Counted from the first letter of the stretch, positions 55,662 to 64,000 are shown. The stretch is 64,000 nucleotides of DNA from Paenarthrobacter sp. AR 02 (GCF_021538675.1 NZ_JAJUKH010000008.1:1-64000), one strand, 5' to 3'. Notes: generated by a model from the letters alone, not told the origin. Numbers and translations: made by a program.

Positions 55662-55724
55662 CGTTGCGGGGCCTGCTCTGCACCCCAAATCGCCTTCATA
55701 GCGTGCAGAGCGGGCCCCGCAACG
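55662..55724. repeat. long intergenic hairpin, family copy B
   Basis: 22-base arms (55662-55683 and 55703-55724) pair with one G-U wobble around a 19-base loop. Left arm CGTTGCGGGGCCTGCTCTGC and right GCGGGCCCCGCAACG match the arms of copy A at 27545-27611. It lies between convergent genes, so it could act as a bidirectional terminator without U-run. Confidence 0.8.
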
Positions 55725-55734
55725 GCAAGTAAGC

Positions 55735-56271
55735 CTATTCGGGAACGATGTCGTCCAGTTCCTGGAGCAGGTGCGGGTTGATCCGCTGCAGGATCAACTC
55801 CACTTCTTCCCGGGGAACGGCCGTGTACAGGACCGGACGGGCATCGGCGTACCGGGTTGTAGGCGGTTTGTCGGGCCACTTTTCCGCGAGCGCCCTGACC
55901 CGTTCAGGCAACGAGTTGTGTGCATTGTCGGCGATTTTCACCAACGTGGCGTCGTGGTCCTCCGCTACGAAGCGGATGCCGGCGTCGTAATCGTCCGGAT
56001 CGTCGTGGAAGCGGCGGGTGACGCGTTCGATGATGTCCACAGCACGCTCGGACACCCCCATGTCCAGCAGGGCTTGCCTGGTGATGGGGGTGTCCTCGGC
56101 GATGTCGTGAAGGTAGCCGGCGATCTGGATGTCCTCGTCAAAATCCGCGAGCGCGTCGCCAACGGCCAGGACATGCTCGCGATACGGGCGCTTGAGCTTG
56201 TCCTTCTGCCGGTTGTGGGCCACCTCTGCCAGGACTTGGGCGGTCTCTACAGTGAAGCGTGATTCGGTCAT
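55735..56271 (-). CDS. HD-domain phosphohydrolase
   Basis: The 178-residue protein has an HD domain like that of RelA/SpoT-type hydrolases: REHVLAVGDA (His33), YLHDIAED (His55-Asp56) and LVKIADNAHNSL (metal/nucleotide). It lacks synthetase and regulatory domains. The substrate is unknown. GAAGG precedes the ATG. Confidence 0.85.
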   Translation of the reverse strand: MTESRFTVETAQVLAEVAHNRQKDKLKRPYREHVLAVGDALADFDEDIQIAGYLHDIAEDTPITRQALLDMGVSERAVDIIERVTRRFHDDPDDYDAGIRFVAEDHDATLVKIADNAHNSLPERVRALAEKWPDKPPTTRYADARPVLYTAVPREEVELILQRINPHLLQELDDIVPE

Positions 56272-56362
56272 GTTGGCCTTCGGATGGGTGCGGCGCCGAT
56301 GAGGCTCGGCCCTGTCTTCAGGCTATCTGCTTCCCCGCAGGGACAACACCGGAGGGCCCGCG

Positions 56363-57151
56363 TCAGTCCTGGACAGCCCGCGCCGCGATGGCAACGGTGA
56401 CGGCCCTGGGCAATCGCTGCGCGAAACCGGCCGCGATGCGGTTGGCCCAGCCGGAAACCACGCTTCCTGGCGTGCCCTTGCGGTCAAGTGCCTTCAGCGC
56501 GGTTCCAACGACCTGTTCGGAGGACTGCATGCGGCCTGCTGCTGCGGACTGGCTTCCCACGACGTCGAAGAACTCCGTGCTGGTCGCCCCGGGGCACAGG
56601 GCAAGCACGTTGAGCCCGGAATCCTTGGTTTCATGGGCAACGGCTTCCGTGAAACTGAGCACGAACGCTTTGGTGGCTCCGTACACTGCCATGCCGGGGA
56701 TGGGCTGGAACGCGGCCGTGCTGGCCACGTTGACCAAGGCCCCGGTTCCGGAGGTGAGCAAGCCGGGAAGGAAGGACCGGGTGATATCAACAAGCGCAGC
56801 TACGTTGAGGGCTATTTCGGAGGCAATGACATCCGGCTCTTCCTCGACGAACGGCGAGTGGGTTCCGAAGCCTGCGTTATTGATCAGCGTGTCCACGGTG
56901 ATCCCACGGCTGCTGACTTCCTCGAAAAGTTCTTTGCCAACGCCGGGGCGGCCCAGGTCCATGGGAAGTACCGTGACGGTGACGCCGTGCTTGGAGCGGA
57001 GCTCCTTTGCCAGCTCCTCCATCCGGTCCGCACGTCGCGCGACCAGGACGAGGCCAGCACCCCGGGCAGCAAACTGTCGGGCGAACTCGGCGCCGAGTCC
57101 TGAGCTTGCGCCCGTGATGAGCGCCGTGGTGCCGGAGTAGGTCATGGTCAT
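56363..57151 (-). CDS. short-chain dehydrogenase/reductase
   Basis: The 262-residue SDR has TGASSGLG at 13-20 (NAD(P) motif), NNAG, and VASTAAFQPIPGMAVYGATK containing the catalytic Ser, Tyr and Lys. The substrate is unknown. It is divergent from the TetR gene at 57255 and its promoter is overlapped by a perfect palindrome, so it is the likely TetR target. Confidence 0.9.
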   Translation of the reverse strand: MTMTYSGTTALITGASSGLGAEFARQFAARGAGLVLVARRADRMEELAKELRSKHGVTVTVLPMDLGRPGVGKELFEEVSSRGITVDTLINNAGFGTHSPFVEEEPDVIASEIALNVAALVDITRSFLPGLLTSGTGALVNVASTAAFQPIPGMAVYGATKAFVLSFTEAVAHETKDSGLNVLALCPGATSTEFFDVVGSQSAAAGRMQSSEQVVGTALKALDRKGTPGSVVSGWANRIAAGFAQRLPRAVTVAIAARAVQD

Positions 57152-57199
57152 GGTGGGTTCCGATCGATTGGATGGGTAACTGAAGTAGTCGGTGTCTAC

Positions 57200-57228
57200 A
57201 TGGTAGGCAGTGCCTACTTTGTTGTCAA
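57200..57228 (-). promoter_or_regulatory. SDR promoter covered by TetR-type operator
   Basis: On the minus strand TTGACA (57228-57223), 17 bases, TACCAT (57205-57200) form the promoter. The perfect palindrome GTAGGCAGTGCCTAC (57203-57217) covers the -10 and spacer. For tetR on the plus strand TAGACT (57243-57248) ends six bases before the ATG. Confidence 0.8.
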
Positions 57229-57254
57229 TGACTACTTTCATTTAGACTCGAAGC

Positions 57255-57869
57255 ATGACCCAGCAGCCCTATCATCACGGAAAGCTCCGCGAGGCCCTGC
57301 TGGAGCGCGCCATGGAATCCATCGAGGACGTTGGTGTGGATGGCCTATCCCTGCGCCAGTTGGCGCGGGAGATGAACGTCAGCCACGGCGCGCCGGCCAA
57401 GCATTTCCGCGATAAACAGGCCCTGATCGATGCCCTGGCCCTGGCCGGCTTTGAATTGATGAACAGCCTCATCCGTAACGCCTCTGAGTCGGGCGCCGGG
57501 CTTCGGAGCCGTTTCGTCGGCGTCGGGAAGGCGTACGTGGAGTTCGCTGTTGCCCACCCCGCCCTCCTGACCGTCATGTACTCCAGCAAGCACCATCCGG
57601 ATTCCAGCGCCGAACTGAGGAGCACGGCCGAACAGGGAATCCATGTCGCCCAAGCCATGATCGTCGAAGGGCAGAACGCCGGAGAGTTGGCCGAAGGCGA
57701 CCCCGGGACGTTAGCAATGGTGTGCTTCGTCAGCCTGCACGGAGCGGCCGTTCTTGCCGCGGGGAATCACCTGGACGGCACTACCGTGGATGACATCGTC
57801 AATGCCACCACGGACACACTGTGGGCCGGAATGGCAGCCGGCGTGCACGCAGCGAAGCTCACTCCGTAG
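57255..57869 (+). CDS. TetR-family regulator
   Basis: The 204-residue protein has the TetR helix-turn-helix (LSLRQLAREMNVSHGAPAKH, FRDKQALIDAL) and a variable ligand domain. It is divergent from the SDR gene. The operator between them is the expected binding site. The message is probably leaderless. Confidence 0.92.
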   Translation: MTQQPYHHGKLREALLERAMESIEDVGVDGLSLRQLAREMNVSHGAPAKHFRDKQALIDALALAGFELMNSLIRNASESGAGLRSRFVGVGKAYVEFAVAHPALLTVMYSSKHHPDSSAELRSTAEQGIHVAQAMIVEGQNAGELAEGDPGTLAMVCFVSLHGAAVLAAGNHLDGTTVDDIVNATTDTLWAGMAAGVHAAKLTP

Positions 57870-57871
57870 CT

Positions 57872-59017
57872 TTACGCGGCGCGTCCCTCGATCGCCTGGC
57901 GCACGGCTGAACTCAACAGGAAGTTGCGGCAGCCCACTCCCCCAGGCTCGGCCTGCTGCGGCACGTATCCAAAGCCGAGTTCATACACAGGGTCCGCGAA
58001 CCCCAGAGATGCGCTGGCGCCGTCGTGCCCGAAAGCGCGGTAACTGCCGAACGGCATCCGGGTGTGCGACTTCATGAAAACAGTGGCAAAGCAACCAGTC
58101 TCCCCAAACACGCGGTCGATGCCGAACACCTGCTCAGCTGTCACCGTACGGATGGTTTCCTCTGTCAGGAAGGGTCCGACGGCGGGCTGGCCGCCACCCG
58201 CTGCGGCGTCACCGTCCACAGCCAAACCGGTCAGCGCGGCAGCATAAATTCTGGCCATACCATCGGCGCTCGCGACACCCGCCGCGGAGCTCAGCCCCGC
58301 GGCCCGCACTTCCGGTATGTTCGGCAGGTCCAGAATGTCGCCCACGGCAGAATTCGCCGCCAGGCCGAAGTGGCTGGCGGGATCCACCCAGGGCCACGAC
58401 GGATCCGCGGCCCATCGGAAACGCGCAAACCTGGCGTCGTCGGCTTCCGGCAGACCCAAGTAGAAGTCCGCACCCGCAAGAGACCGGATTCGCTGCTCGA
58501 AGACCTGCTGCAGCGTGGAACCGGTGATGCGACGGCACAGCTCTTCCATGAAGATTCCGATGGTGAGAGCGTGGTAGCCGAAGGCCGCCCCTGGCTTCCA
58601 TAACGGAGCAAGCGCTGCCAGCTTGGCCGCGGCGAGTTCAGAGTTGTTAACCTCCTCCAGAGTCAGTCCGCCTTCCACCCCCAGGAGCCCGGCCTGGTGG
58701 GACAGCAGCTGCGCGACGGTGATGGACCCCTTGCCTTGCGCACCAAACTCGGGCCAGTACTTGACCACCTCCGCGTCGAGATCAAGCACGCCATCCTGCA
58801 CCAGCAACGCGATCACCAATCCTGCCATGCCTTTTGAACAGGAGAAGACTCCGGTGACAGAATCAGGACGGATGTGCGGACCGCCGCTGAGGTCCAGCAC
58901 CTTAACGCCCCGATGGTAGGCCGCCACCTGCGCGGAATACTCGGGATCCTGGTCGAGGAAACGAGCGAAGAGCTCGGCAACTGGTTCGAAACCGGGGGCG
59001 ATCACTTGTGAGTGCAT
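57872..59017 (-). CDS. beta-lactamase-family serine hydrolase
   Basis: The 381-residue protein belongs to the class C beta-lactamase/esterase family. SCSK at 59-62 is the SxxK motif (Ser59, Lys62), GYHALTIG contains the Tyr and FGHDGASASLG replaces KTG. EstB-like esterases have this pattern. There is no signal peptide. TAGGCT (59029-59024) ends six bases before the ATG, so it is leaderless. Confidence 0.88.
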   Translation of the reverse strand: MHSQVIAPGFEPVAELFARFLDQDPEYSAQVAAYHRGVKVLDLSGGPHIRPDSVTGVFSCSKGMAGLVIALLVQDGVLDLDAEVVKYWPEFGAQGKGSITVAQLLSHQAGLLGVEGGLTLEEVNNSELAAAKLAALAPLWKPGAAFGYHALTIGIFMEELCRRITGSTLQQVFEQRIRSLAGADFYLGLPEADDARFARFRWAADPSWPWVDPASHFGLAANSAVGDILDLPNIPEVRAAGLSSAAGVASADGMARIYAAALTGLAVDGDAAAGGGQPAVGPFLTEETIRTVTAEQVFGIDRVFGETGCFATVFMKSHTRMPFGSYRAFGHDGASASLGFADPVYELGFGYVPQQAEPGGVGCRNFLLSSAVRQAIEGRAA

Positions 59018-59042
59018 CCAGACAGCCTACTGGGACGTCGTT

Positions 59043-59930
59043 TCAGCCTGTGGGAGTTTTCCACACCCACGGCTCCCGGGGCAGCCGCTCCGGGTCGAAA
59101 AACGGGAGCGCGTCCTCCAACGGCCCCGCCGGGAGACCGAGTGATTCGAGGATCAGGTTCCGGACACGTTTGGCAGGAATTCCGACGGCGGCGAGGTCTC
59201 CCAGCGTCACCGCGCCGTCGCGCTTGGCCAGCCTCACGCCGTCGTGGTTTACCACCAACGGAACGTGGGCATATTCGGGTACCGGTGCGCCAAGCAGCGT
59301 GGCCAGGTACGCCTGGCGCGGGGTGGACGGGAGGAGGTCGTCGCCGCGGACCACTTGGTCGATTCCCTGCTCGGCGTCGTCCACCACAACGGCCAGGTTA
59401 TAGGCGGTGACGCCATCGTTCCGGCGGAGGACGAAGTCGTCCACCATGCCCACGAATCTCCCGCTCAACTGGTCCTCAACAGCCCACTCCGCAACGTCCG
59501 ACCGCAGGCGTATGGACGCCGGACGCGAGGCCCTGCGGATCTCCCGTTCAGCGTGCGACAGCTCCCGGCACGTCCCCGGATAAGCACCCTGCGGAGCATG
59601 CGGGGCCGAGGGAGCTTCCTGAATTTCGCGGCGGGTGCAGAAGCACTCATAGGTGCGACCTTCGGCAGTCAGCCGGGCGATCGCGTCATCGTAGAGAGCC
59701 GTACGCTCGGTCTGGCGTACGACGGCGGCGTCCCACCTTACGCCGATAGCCTCCAGATCGCGGAGCTGCTCAGCCTCCGCACCGGACCGCGCGCGGTCAA
59801 GGTCCTCGACGCGCAGCAGGAACTTCCGGGCAGTGGATTTCGCGAAGAGCCAGGCAAGGACCGCAGTACGAAGGTTGCCGACGTGCAGTTCGCCCGAAGG
59901 GCTCGGGGCGAAGCGTCCGGCGGAAGTCAT
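59043..59930 (-). CDS. gluQ: glutamyl-Q tRNA(Asp) synthetase
   Basis: The 295-residue protein resembles the GluRS catalytic domain without the anticodon-binding part, as in GluQRS, which charges glutamate onto queuosine of tRNA-Asp. APSPSGELHVGN has the HIGH-like motif, CFCTRREI two zinc Cys, and RLAKRDGA the KMSKS-like motif. TAGGCT (59942-59937) ends six bases before the ATG. Confidence 0.93.
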   Translation of the reverse strand: MTSAGRFAPSPSGELHVGNLRTAVLAWLFAKSTARKFLLRVEDLDRARSGAEAEQLRDLEAIGVRWDAAVVRQTERTALYDDAIARLTAEGRTYECFCTRREIQEAPSAPHAPQGAYPGTCRELSHAEREIRRASRPASIRLRSDVAEWAVEDQLSGRFVGMVDDFVLRRNDGVTAYNLAVVVDDAEQGIDQVVRGDDLLPSTPRQAYLATLLGAPVPEYAHVPLVVNHDGVRLAKRDGAVTLGDLAAVGIPAKRVRNLILESLGLPAGPLEDALPFFDPERLPREPWVWKTPTG

Positions 59931-59971
59931 ACCCCAAGCCTATGCGGAGGGGCGCCCGGGCCAGGCAAGGC

Positions 59972-60017
59972 AAGAGCCCCTCAGCTACCGCAACGATCCG
60001 GTGGCTCAGGGGCTCTT
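59972..60017. terminator. intergenic hairpin
   Basis: Arms AAGAGCCCCTCAGCTACCG (59972-59990) and its near-complement (59999-60017) pair over 17 of 19 bases around an 8-base loop. It lies upstream of both gluQ and the Lrp gene, so its role is unclear. Confidence 0.6.
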
Positions 60018-60225
60018 ACTTGCTGCCCAAACGAACGGGCGAGTGATGAATGACAATGCTGTGAACAAGAGTCAATCAGCGGCTGCTTCCTTGCGGGAAA
60101 CCTGTACAGGGCTCCGGGTGGTGTTCCGGGTGCCTTGGCGCCGTGCGGGGATCAGCGGTAGCTTCTCCCTGCTTCGTTGCCACCATTTCAGCAGAAGGCA
60201 TACAGTTGGAGCAACGGACGGTGAC
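60018..60225. other. intergenic, nothing recognised
   Basis: No gene, RNA or repeat is seen between the hairpin and the Lrp promoter. Confidence 0.4.
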
Positions 60226-60253
60226 TTGACTGGTCGATTTGACCAGTTAGTAA
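60226..60253 (+). promoter_or_regulatory. promoter with perfect operator upstream of Lrp gene
   Basis: TTGACT (60226-60231), a 16-base gap and TAGTAA (60248-60253) form a promoter; the inverted repeat ACTGGTC-N5-GACCAGT (60229-60247) fills it. Autoregulation by the Lrp protein is likely. Confidence 0.7.
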
Positions 60254-60271
60254 ACAACAAGACGGCAGGAA

Positions 60272-60739
60272 GTGGTCACTTTGCAGGAACTGGATGCAAC
60301 GGACCGCCGAATCCTCGGCGCCCTGGACGAAGACCCGAGGGTCCCCATCATGGTGCTTGCCCAAAAGTTGCACCTTGCCCGCGGGACCGTCCAGTCCCGA
60401 CTTGAACGAATGAGCGCGTCCGGAGCCCTGCGAGCCAACAGCAGCCGCGTCCTTCCATCGGCGCTGGGTCGCGGAGTTGCCGCCGCGGTCAGTGCCGAAC
60501 TCGACCAAAGCCACCTGAACGAAGCCATCGCCGCGCTCCGGAAGATCCCCGAAGTCCTGGAGTGCCATGCGCCCGCAGGCGACACCGACCTCATCATCAG
60601 GGTCGTCGCCAAAAGCCCCGACGACCTGTACCGCGTTTCCGAGGAAATCCGGCTGTGCCCAGGGATTGTGCGCACCTCCACCAGTATGTTCCTCAGGGAA
60701 GTGATTCCGTACAGGACAACTGGCTTGTTGTCGGAGTAG
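60272..60739 (+). CDS. Lrp/AsnC-family regulator 1
   Basis: The 155-residue protein has the Lrp helix-turn-helix (LDATDRRILGALDEDPRVPI, LARGTVQSRLERM) and a RAM domain (HAPAGDTDLIIRVVAKSPDD). GTG at 60272 or TTG at 60281 (better placed behind AGGAA) may start it. It is tail to tail with a second Lrp gene, two bases apart. Confidence 0.9.
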   Translation: MVTLQELDATDRRILGALDEDPRVPIMVLAQKLHLARGTVQSRLERMSASGALRANSSRVLPSALGRGVAAAVSAELDQSHLNEAIAALRKIPEVLECHAPAGDTDLIIRVVAKSPDDLYRVSEEIRLCPGIVRTSTSMFLREVIPYRTTGLLSE

Positions 60740-60741
60740 TT

Positions 60742-61197
60742 CTAAACGGGAGGCCCGATGTTGGTCTTCAGGTTCTTCATGACCAGCGTTGACGTCAGCC
60801 GTTCCACCGCTGGCAGTGCCGCAAGTTCGTCGTCGTAAAAGCGCTGGTAGGCGGGCAGGTCGGCGGCGATGACTTTCAGCAGATAGTCCGGCGAGCCGAA
60901 CAGGCGCTGGGCCTCAACGATGTTGGGGCTCGCCGCAACGCGCTCTTCGAACTCCGCCATGATGGTGCGCTCAACCTGGCGCAGGGTGACGAAGACAATG
61001 GCCTCAAACCCCAGCCCCAGCGCCGCGGGATCGATGTCCGCACGATACCCACGAATCACCCCCGAGGACTCCAGGTCCCTGAGACGTCGGTGGCATGGTG
61101 CCACGGTCAAACCCACCTTCGAGGCGAGAGCCGTCGCAGTCATTCTTCCGTCTTCACGGAGGTGGCGCAAAATACTTCTATCGATTCCGTCAATCAC
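60742..61197 (-). CDS. Lrp/AsnC-family regulator 2
   Basis: The 151-residue protein has LDRSILRHL-like DNA-binding helices (KVGLTVAPCHRRLRDLES) and a RAM domain with FGSPDYLLKVIAADL. It is divergent from the LysE exporter gene, which it probably regulates in response to an amino acid. The GTG start lies six bases after TAAGAT (61209-61204). Confidence 0.92.
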   Translation of the reverse strand: MIDGIDRSILRHLREDGRMTATALASKVGLTVAPCHRRLRDLESSGVIRGYRADIDPAALGLGFEAIVFVTLRQVERTIMAEFEERVAASPNIVEAQRLFGSPDYLLKVIAADLPAYQRFYDDELAALPAVERLTSTLVMKNLKTNIGPPV

Positions 61198-61301
61198 GCA
61201 AATATCTTACTCAGAACAGGAGTGCCTGAGCTAAATAAGCGAACACTTATGGCCCGAATTTGCCTAGAGTTTTCCTAGCTCAACAACCCCTGGAGAAAAC
61301 C

Positions 61302-61961
61302 GTGAATCCGCAGCTGTTCCTCGCCTTCATCCTCGTTGCGGTCACCCTGGCCTGCACCCCGGGCGTCGACTGGGCATACTCCATTTCCGCCGGCCTGCGC
61401 CAGCGTAGCTTTGTCCCGGCAGTGGCCGGATTGTGCAGCGGGTACGTCATCCACACCGTGCTGATGGCGGCAGGGTTGGCCGCACTCCTGGCAGGTGTAC
61501 CGGGGCTGCTGGGCTGGCTCACCGTCGCCGGAGCCGCCTACCTGCTGTGGCTTGGCGTCGCAACCATCCGGTCGTGGCGAGGTGCCAGCTTCAGTGCGGA
61601 AGCCGGCGTCGTGCATTCCGCCAACCCGCTCCGGACGTTCCTGCAGGGAATGGGCACCAGCGGCATCAACCCAAAAGGCCTGCTGTTCTTCGTGGCGCTG
61701 GTGCCGCAGTTCGTGAGCCCCGAAGCAGCACTTCCCGTCCCCGTCCAGTCCGGCTTGCTCGGCCTGACCTTCGTGTTCCTGGCTGCAGTGGTCTACACAG
61801 CGGTTGCTTTGACGTCCCGGAAACTGCTGGCATCACGGCCTGGCGCAGCCAAGGTGGTCACCCTGGTCAGCGGGGTCATCATGATCGGGCTGGGGGCAGT
61901 GCTGTTATCCGAGCAGCTCATTCCCCTGCTGGTCCAGGCATTGGCCGGCGCTTCAGCCTAG
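61302..61961 (+). CDS. LysE/RhtB-family exporter
   Basis: The 219-residue protein has about six membrane helices and the RhtB motif TPGVDWAYSISAGLRQR. It is expected to export amino acids or analogues. TGGAGA lies upstream of the GTG. It is divergent from an Lrp gene. Its stop overlaps the convergent AHSA1 gene by four bases. Confidence 0.88.
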   Translation: MNPQLFLAFILVAVTLACTPGVDWAYSISAGLRQRSFVPAVAGLCSGYVIHTVLMAAGLAALLAGVPGLLGWLTVAGAAYLLWLGVATIRSWRGASFSAEAGVVHSANPLRTFLQGMGTSGINPKGLLFFVALVPQFVSPEAALPVPVQSGLLGLTFVFLAAVVYTAVALTSRKLLASRPGAAKVVTLVSGVIMIGLGAVLLSEQLIPLLVQALAGASA

Positions 61962-62425
61962 GCAGAAAGCAACTCGTCGAGCCGCTCATAGCCCTCGATC
62001 ACGCCGTAATTCATGCCGGTCGCCAGCGCCATATCCCGTGCTTCCACTGAGGGGTAGACCTCGTGGGCGACTATCCGGGTCCGCCCATCCACTTCCTCGA
62101 ACGTGGTGGTGCTGATGCCCACCTGGTCCGGGGCGCCGTCGAATTCGAAGGTCATGATGATCAGCGCGTCAGGGTCTACCTTGTGGAAGACACCCCGGCC
62201 GGAACACGGGTTGTTGCCGTCGCCGCTCTCGTACCGCCAACTGCCGCCTGTCACCGTGTTGTATTCCGTGACGTTCATGGTGGTGCTTCGCGGGCCGAGC
62301 CACTTCGCCAGGAGGTCGGGGTCCACGTGGGCCTTGAAGACCGCGCTGACCGGGGCATCAAATTCGCGGACTGTGTCAACGAACGGGACGCCGTCGTCAA
62401 CGGTGATGGTGGTTGGATTGCTCAT
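61958..62425 (-). CDS. SRPBCC/AHSA1-like protein
   Basis: The 155-residue protein has an AHSA1-type ligand-binding fold: REFDAPVSAVFKAHVDPDLL, KWLGPRSTTM and FHKVDPDALIIMTFEF. Such proteins are usually paired with an ArsR regulator, as here. The ATG overlaps the arsR stop (ATGA). The ligand is unknown. Confidence 0.9.
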   Translation of the reverse strand: MSNPTTITVDDGVPFVDTVREFDAPVSAVFKAHVDPDLLAKWLGPRSTTMNVTEYNTVTGGSWRYESGDGNNPCSGRGVFHKVDPDALIIMTFEFDGAPDQVGISTTTFEEVDGRTRIVAHEVYPSVEARDMALATGMNYGVIEGYERLDELLSA

Positions 62426-62712
62426 GTCAGTTCCTCTTCCCTATTTCTCCGCAGCCCCGCGGGACCATCGCTGGCCAGGAGTTCGTCGAGCAGCCGGAAG
62501 CGACGCTCGGCGATCAGCCGGTACTGGTCCAGCCAGGCCGTCAACCGCTCAAGGGCTGCGGCGTCGAGGTGAACGGGGCGGCGCTGCGCGTCGCGTGAAC
62601 GCGTCACCAACCCAGCATGCTCGAGGACCTGGATGTGCTTGGAAACCGCTTGTTTAGTAATGGCGAAAGGTTCTTTTACTCGCCGCCCAGCTGCCTGAAG
62701 TCGTTCTCCCAC
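62422..62712 (-). pseudogene. 5'-truncated ArsR-family regulator
   Basis: The sequence from PFAITKQAVSKHIQVLEHAG to the C terminus matches ArsR regulators paired with AHSA1 proteins. The usual first 35-40 residues (ADPTRRAILERL-type helices) are missing. The only in-frame starts lie within the end of the next gene. The recognition helix is intact, but the fold lacks its first helices, so it is probably inactive. Confidence 0.65.
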
Positions 62713-63647
62713 AAGCGGCGCATCTCGGCGTCCTTGCGGATGACTTCCAGCGTTTCGAGTTCCTCAGCCGGGGCTGGTTTCCTGGCCCACGGCGTCAACG
62801 TCCGACGCCCCTGGTCCAAGGCCAACAAAGCCCTGTCGGTCATGGCATCATTCCGCAACACCAGGCTGGTCTTACGGCGGCGAAGCACTTCCTTCAGGGC
62901 AGCCTGCGCGGAGTCCACGTCACCCCGCGCCCGCTGCGACCGGGCCCGGATCAGGAGCAACGCTGCCGAGAGGTCGTCTGTGTTGAGCAAGCCTTCGGTC
63001 CACAACACCACATCCCGGTGGCGGCCCAGCGAATAGGCAGCCGTGCAACGCGCCAAGGCAGAAGGCAACGACGGCGGCAGGCCCACCACCGCTTCCAGCG
63101 CGGCTTCCATCATCCCCATCTCCCGGAGGCAATGGGACAACGCCAGGAACACCGACTCCTCGCTGAACAGAACCGGAACTTCAATGCGCTCGGCAACCTC
63201 CACCCGGGTGACCACCTGCCCAAGGTAGATGGACGAGAACTGGCTGGCGTCGTCGTCGATCCTTGTTGTTAAGCCGCGCTGCAGCAGTTCCGAAGCCCGC
63301 AGGTAGCCCCCATGCTTGTAGGTCAGCAGACCCGACACCACAAGGCACAACCCGGCCCACCCGGGGTACATCCGGCCAAGCGCGAGGAGCCGCTCGGGCT
63401 CGGTGGAGGTAAAAACAGCGTCGTGCATGGCCTTGGCAGGCTTGGACGACAACATCCTCAGCCGCGGCACACTGCCAACGACGGAAATCCTTGCCTGGTC
63501 CCTGCCACTGAGCACGCCGGACAGCACTCCGCCCACACCGTCCGTGAGCCCCCGGACCGGGGTGCGGACATGGCCACCGCGGAAAGGCGTGAAATCCCGC
63601 GTGTCATGGAAGATCGTGTGCACGCGTCCGTGGGGAGCTTGGCTCAT
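62676..63647 (-). CDS. TPR-like helical protein, unknown function
   Basis: The 323-residue protein has helical repeats: YLRASELLQRGLTTR, ALAHCLREMGMMEAALEAVV-type and SAQAALKEVLRRRKTSLVLR pairs resemble tetratricopeptide units. No catalytic motif or signal peptide is seen. TAGCAT (63659-63654) ends six bases before the ATG. Its stop overlaps the truncated arsR. Confidence 0.6.
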   Translation of the reverse strand: MSQAPHGRVHTIFHDTRDFTPFRGGHVRTPVRGLTDGVGGVLSGVLSGRDQARISVVGSVPRLRMLSSKPAKAMHDAVFTSTEPERLLALGRMYPGWAGLCLVVSGLLTYKHGGYLRASELLQRGLTTRIDDDASQFSSIYLGQVVTRVEVAERIEVPVLFSEESVFLALSHCLREMGMMEAALEAVVGLPPSLPSALARCTAAYSLGRHRDVVLWTEGLLNTDDLSAALLLIRARSQRARGDVDSAQAALKEVLRRRKTSLVLRNDAMTDRALLALDQGRRTLTPWARKPAPAEELETLEVIRKDAEMRRLWENDFRQLGGE

Positions 63648-63801
63648 AAGACCATGCTAATCGTCGCTGAACTGGGCACATCCCCTGCTATCGGAGGCAT
63701 TTCAGGAGTATTATGGCGGCGTCGGCAAGGTTTTGCCACACCCTTGCCGCAGGTCGGCTCTCCATGAGAAGAGCCGGGTAACCGCGTGAAAGGGAGGACT
63801 G

Positions 63802-64000
63802 ATGACCACCGCTTCGCACCCCGCCGAACACCACCACATGATGGGGTTGACACTTCGCAACACCGCCATGGGCGTTGGCATTGTATTTCTGCTGGTTGGC
63901 GTCCTGGGCTTCATCCCGGGAATCACCACCAATTACGGCGCCATGACCTTTGCGGGACATGATTCCGGCGCCATGCTGCTTGGAGTCTTCCAAGTGTCCA
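63802..64000 (+). CDS. DUF4383 membrane protein, partial
   Basis: The frame runs off the right edge. AGGGAGG lies upstream of the ATG. MMGLTLRNTAMGVGIVFLLV and GVLGFIPGITTNYGAMTFAG match the start of DUF4383 membrane proteins. The function is unknown. Confidence 0.8.
   Translation, partial: MTTASHPAEHHHMMGLTLRNTAMGVGIVFLLVGVLGFIPGITTNYGAMTFAGHDSGAMLLGVFQVS

Overview
The window is high-GC DNA from an actinobacterium, most likely of the Arthrobacter/Paenarthrobacter group (Micrococcales). The evidence is an actinobacterial rRNA leader at the left edge, a DtxR/IdeR-type iron box, zinc-free ribosomal protein paralogues, many GTG/TTG starts, GTGA/ATGA gene overlaps, and a recurring -10 hexamer ending 5-7 bases before start codons (leaderless messages). 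No tRNA, CRISPR array, transposase, integrase or phage gene was recognised.

Layout. 1-360: leader and upstream region of an rRNA operon on the minus strand, whose 16S gene lies left of the window. 583-1456: a 32-bp iterated repeat, a terminator and rpmB-rpmG-rpsN (minus). 1852-4590: an apparent membrane flavin electron-transfer module (ferric-reductase-like protein, FMN-binding protein, ApbE). 4587-7865: three paralogous SGNH hydrolases around a MarR regulator and a YciI-like protein. 8159-13328: a ferric-siderophore import operon (binding lipoprotein, two permeases, ATPase, siderophore-interacting reductase) behind an iron box. 13823-15554: an FBP zinc-finger protein, a ferredoxin remnant, and a TM2-domain plus PH-domain pair. 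15646-21582: jetA-jetB-jetC (Wadjet/MksBEF-type SMC complex) with no jetD. 21897-30220: small membrane proteins, acyl-CoA dehydrogenase, YchJ-like protein, flavin reductase, aldo/keto reductase, a sulfite-oxidase-type molybdoenzyme and a MATE exporter. 30585-36048: S4 RNA-binding protein, a lipoprotein/PKD surface-protein pair with a truncated third lipoprotein, DUF3817, 2H phosphoesterase and GIY-YIG-like proteins, and a secreted nuclease.

36148-43874 is a defence block: hsdM, hsdS, hipB, hipA, hsdR, all on the plus strand, with the HipBA toxin-antitoxin pair and its own three-operator promoter inserted inside the type I restriction operon. 43967-48794 encodes asparagine use: FadR-type regulator, asparaginase, aspartate ammonia-lyase, asparagine permease (Asn to Asp to fumarate). 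48918-52984 looks like an L-fucose locus: GntR regulator, aldose-dehydrogenase-like aldo/keto reductase, GH29 fucosidase and a fumarylacetoacetase-family hydrolase. 53072-64000: a GNAT-AAA+ fusion, LtrA, an HD protein, an SDR/TetR divergent pair sharing an operator, a serine hydrolase, gluQ, two tail-to-tail Lrp regulators, a LysE exporter, an AHSA1-type protein with a 5'-truncated arsR, a TPR-like protein, and the start of a DUF4383 gene.

The items most worth a second look are the 32-bp-period repeats at three intergenic sites, the JetD-less SMC cassette, HipBA inside the restriction operon, the GNAT-AAA+ fusion, and a pair of related long intergenic hairpins.
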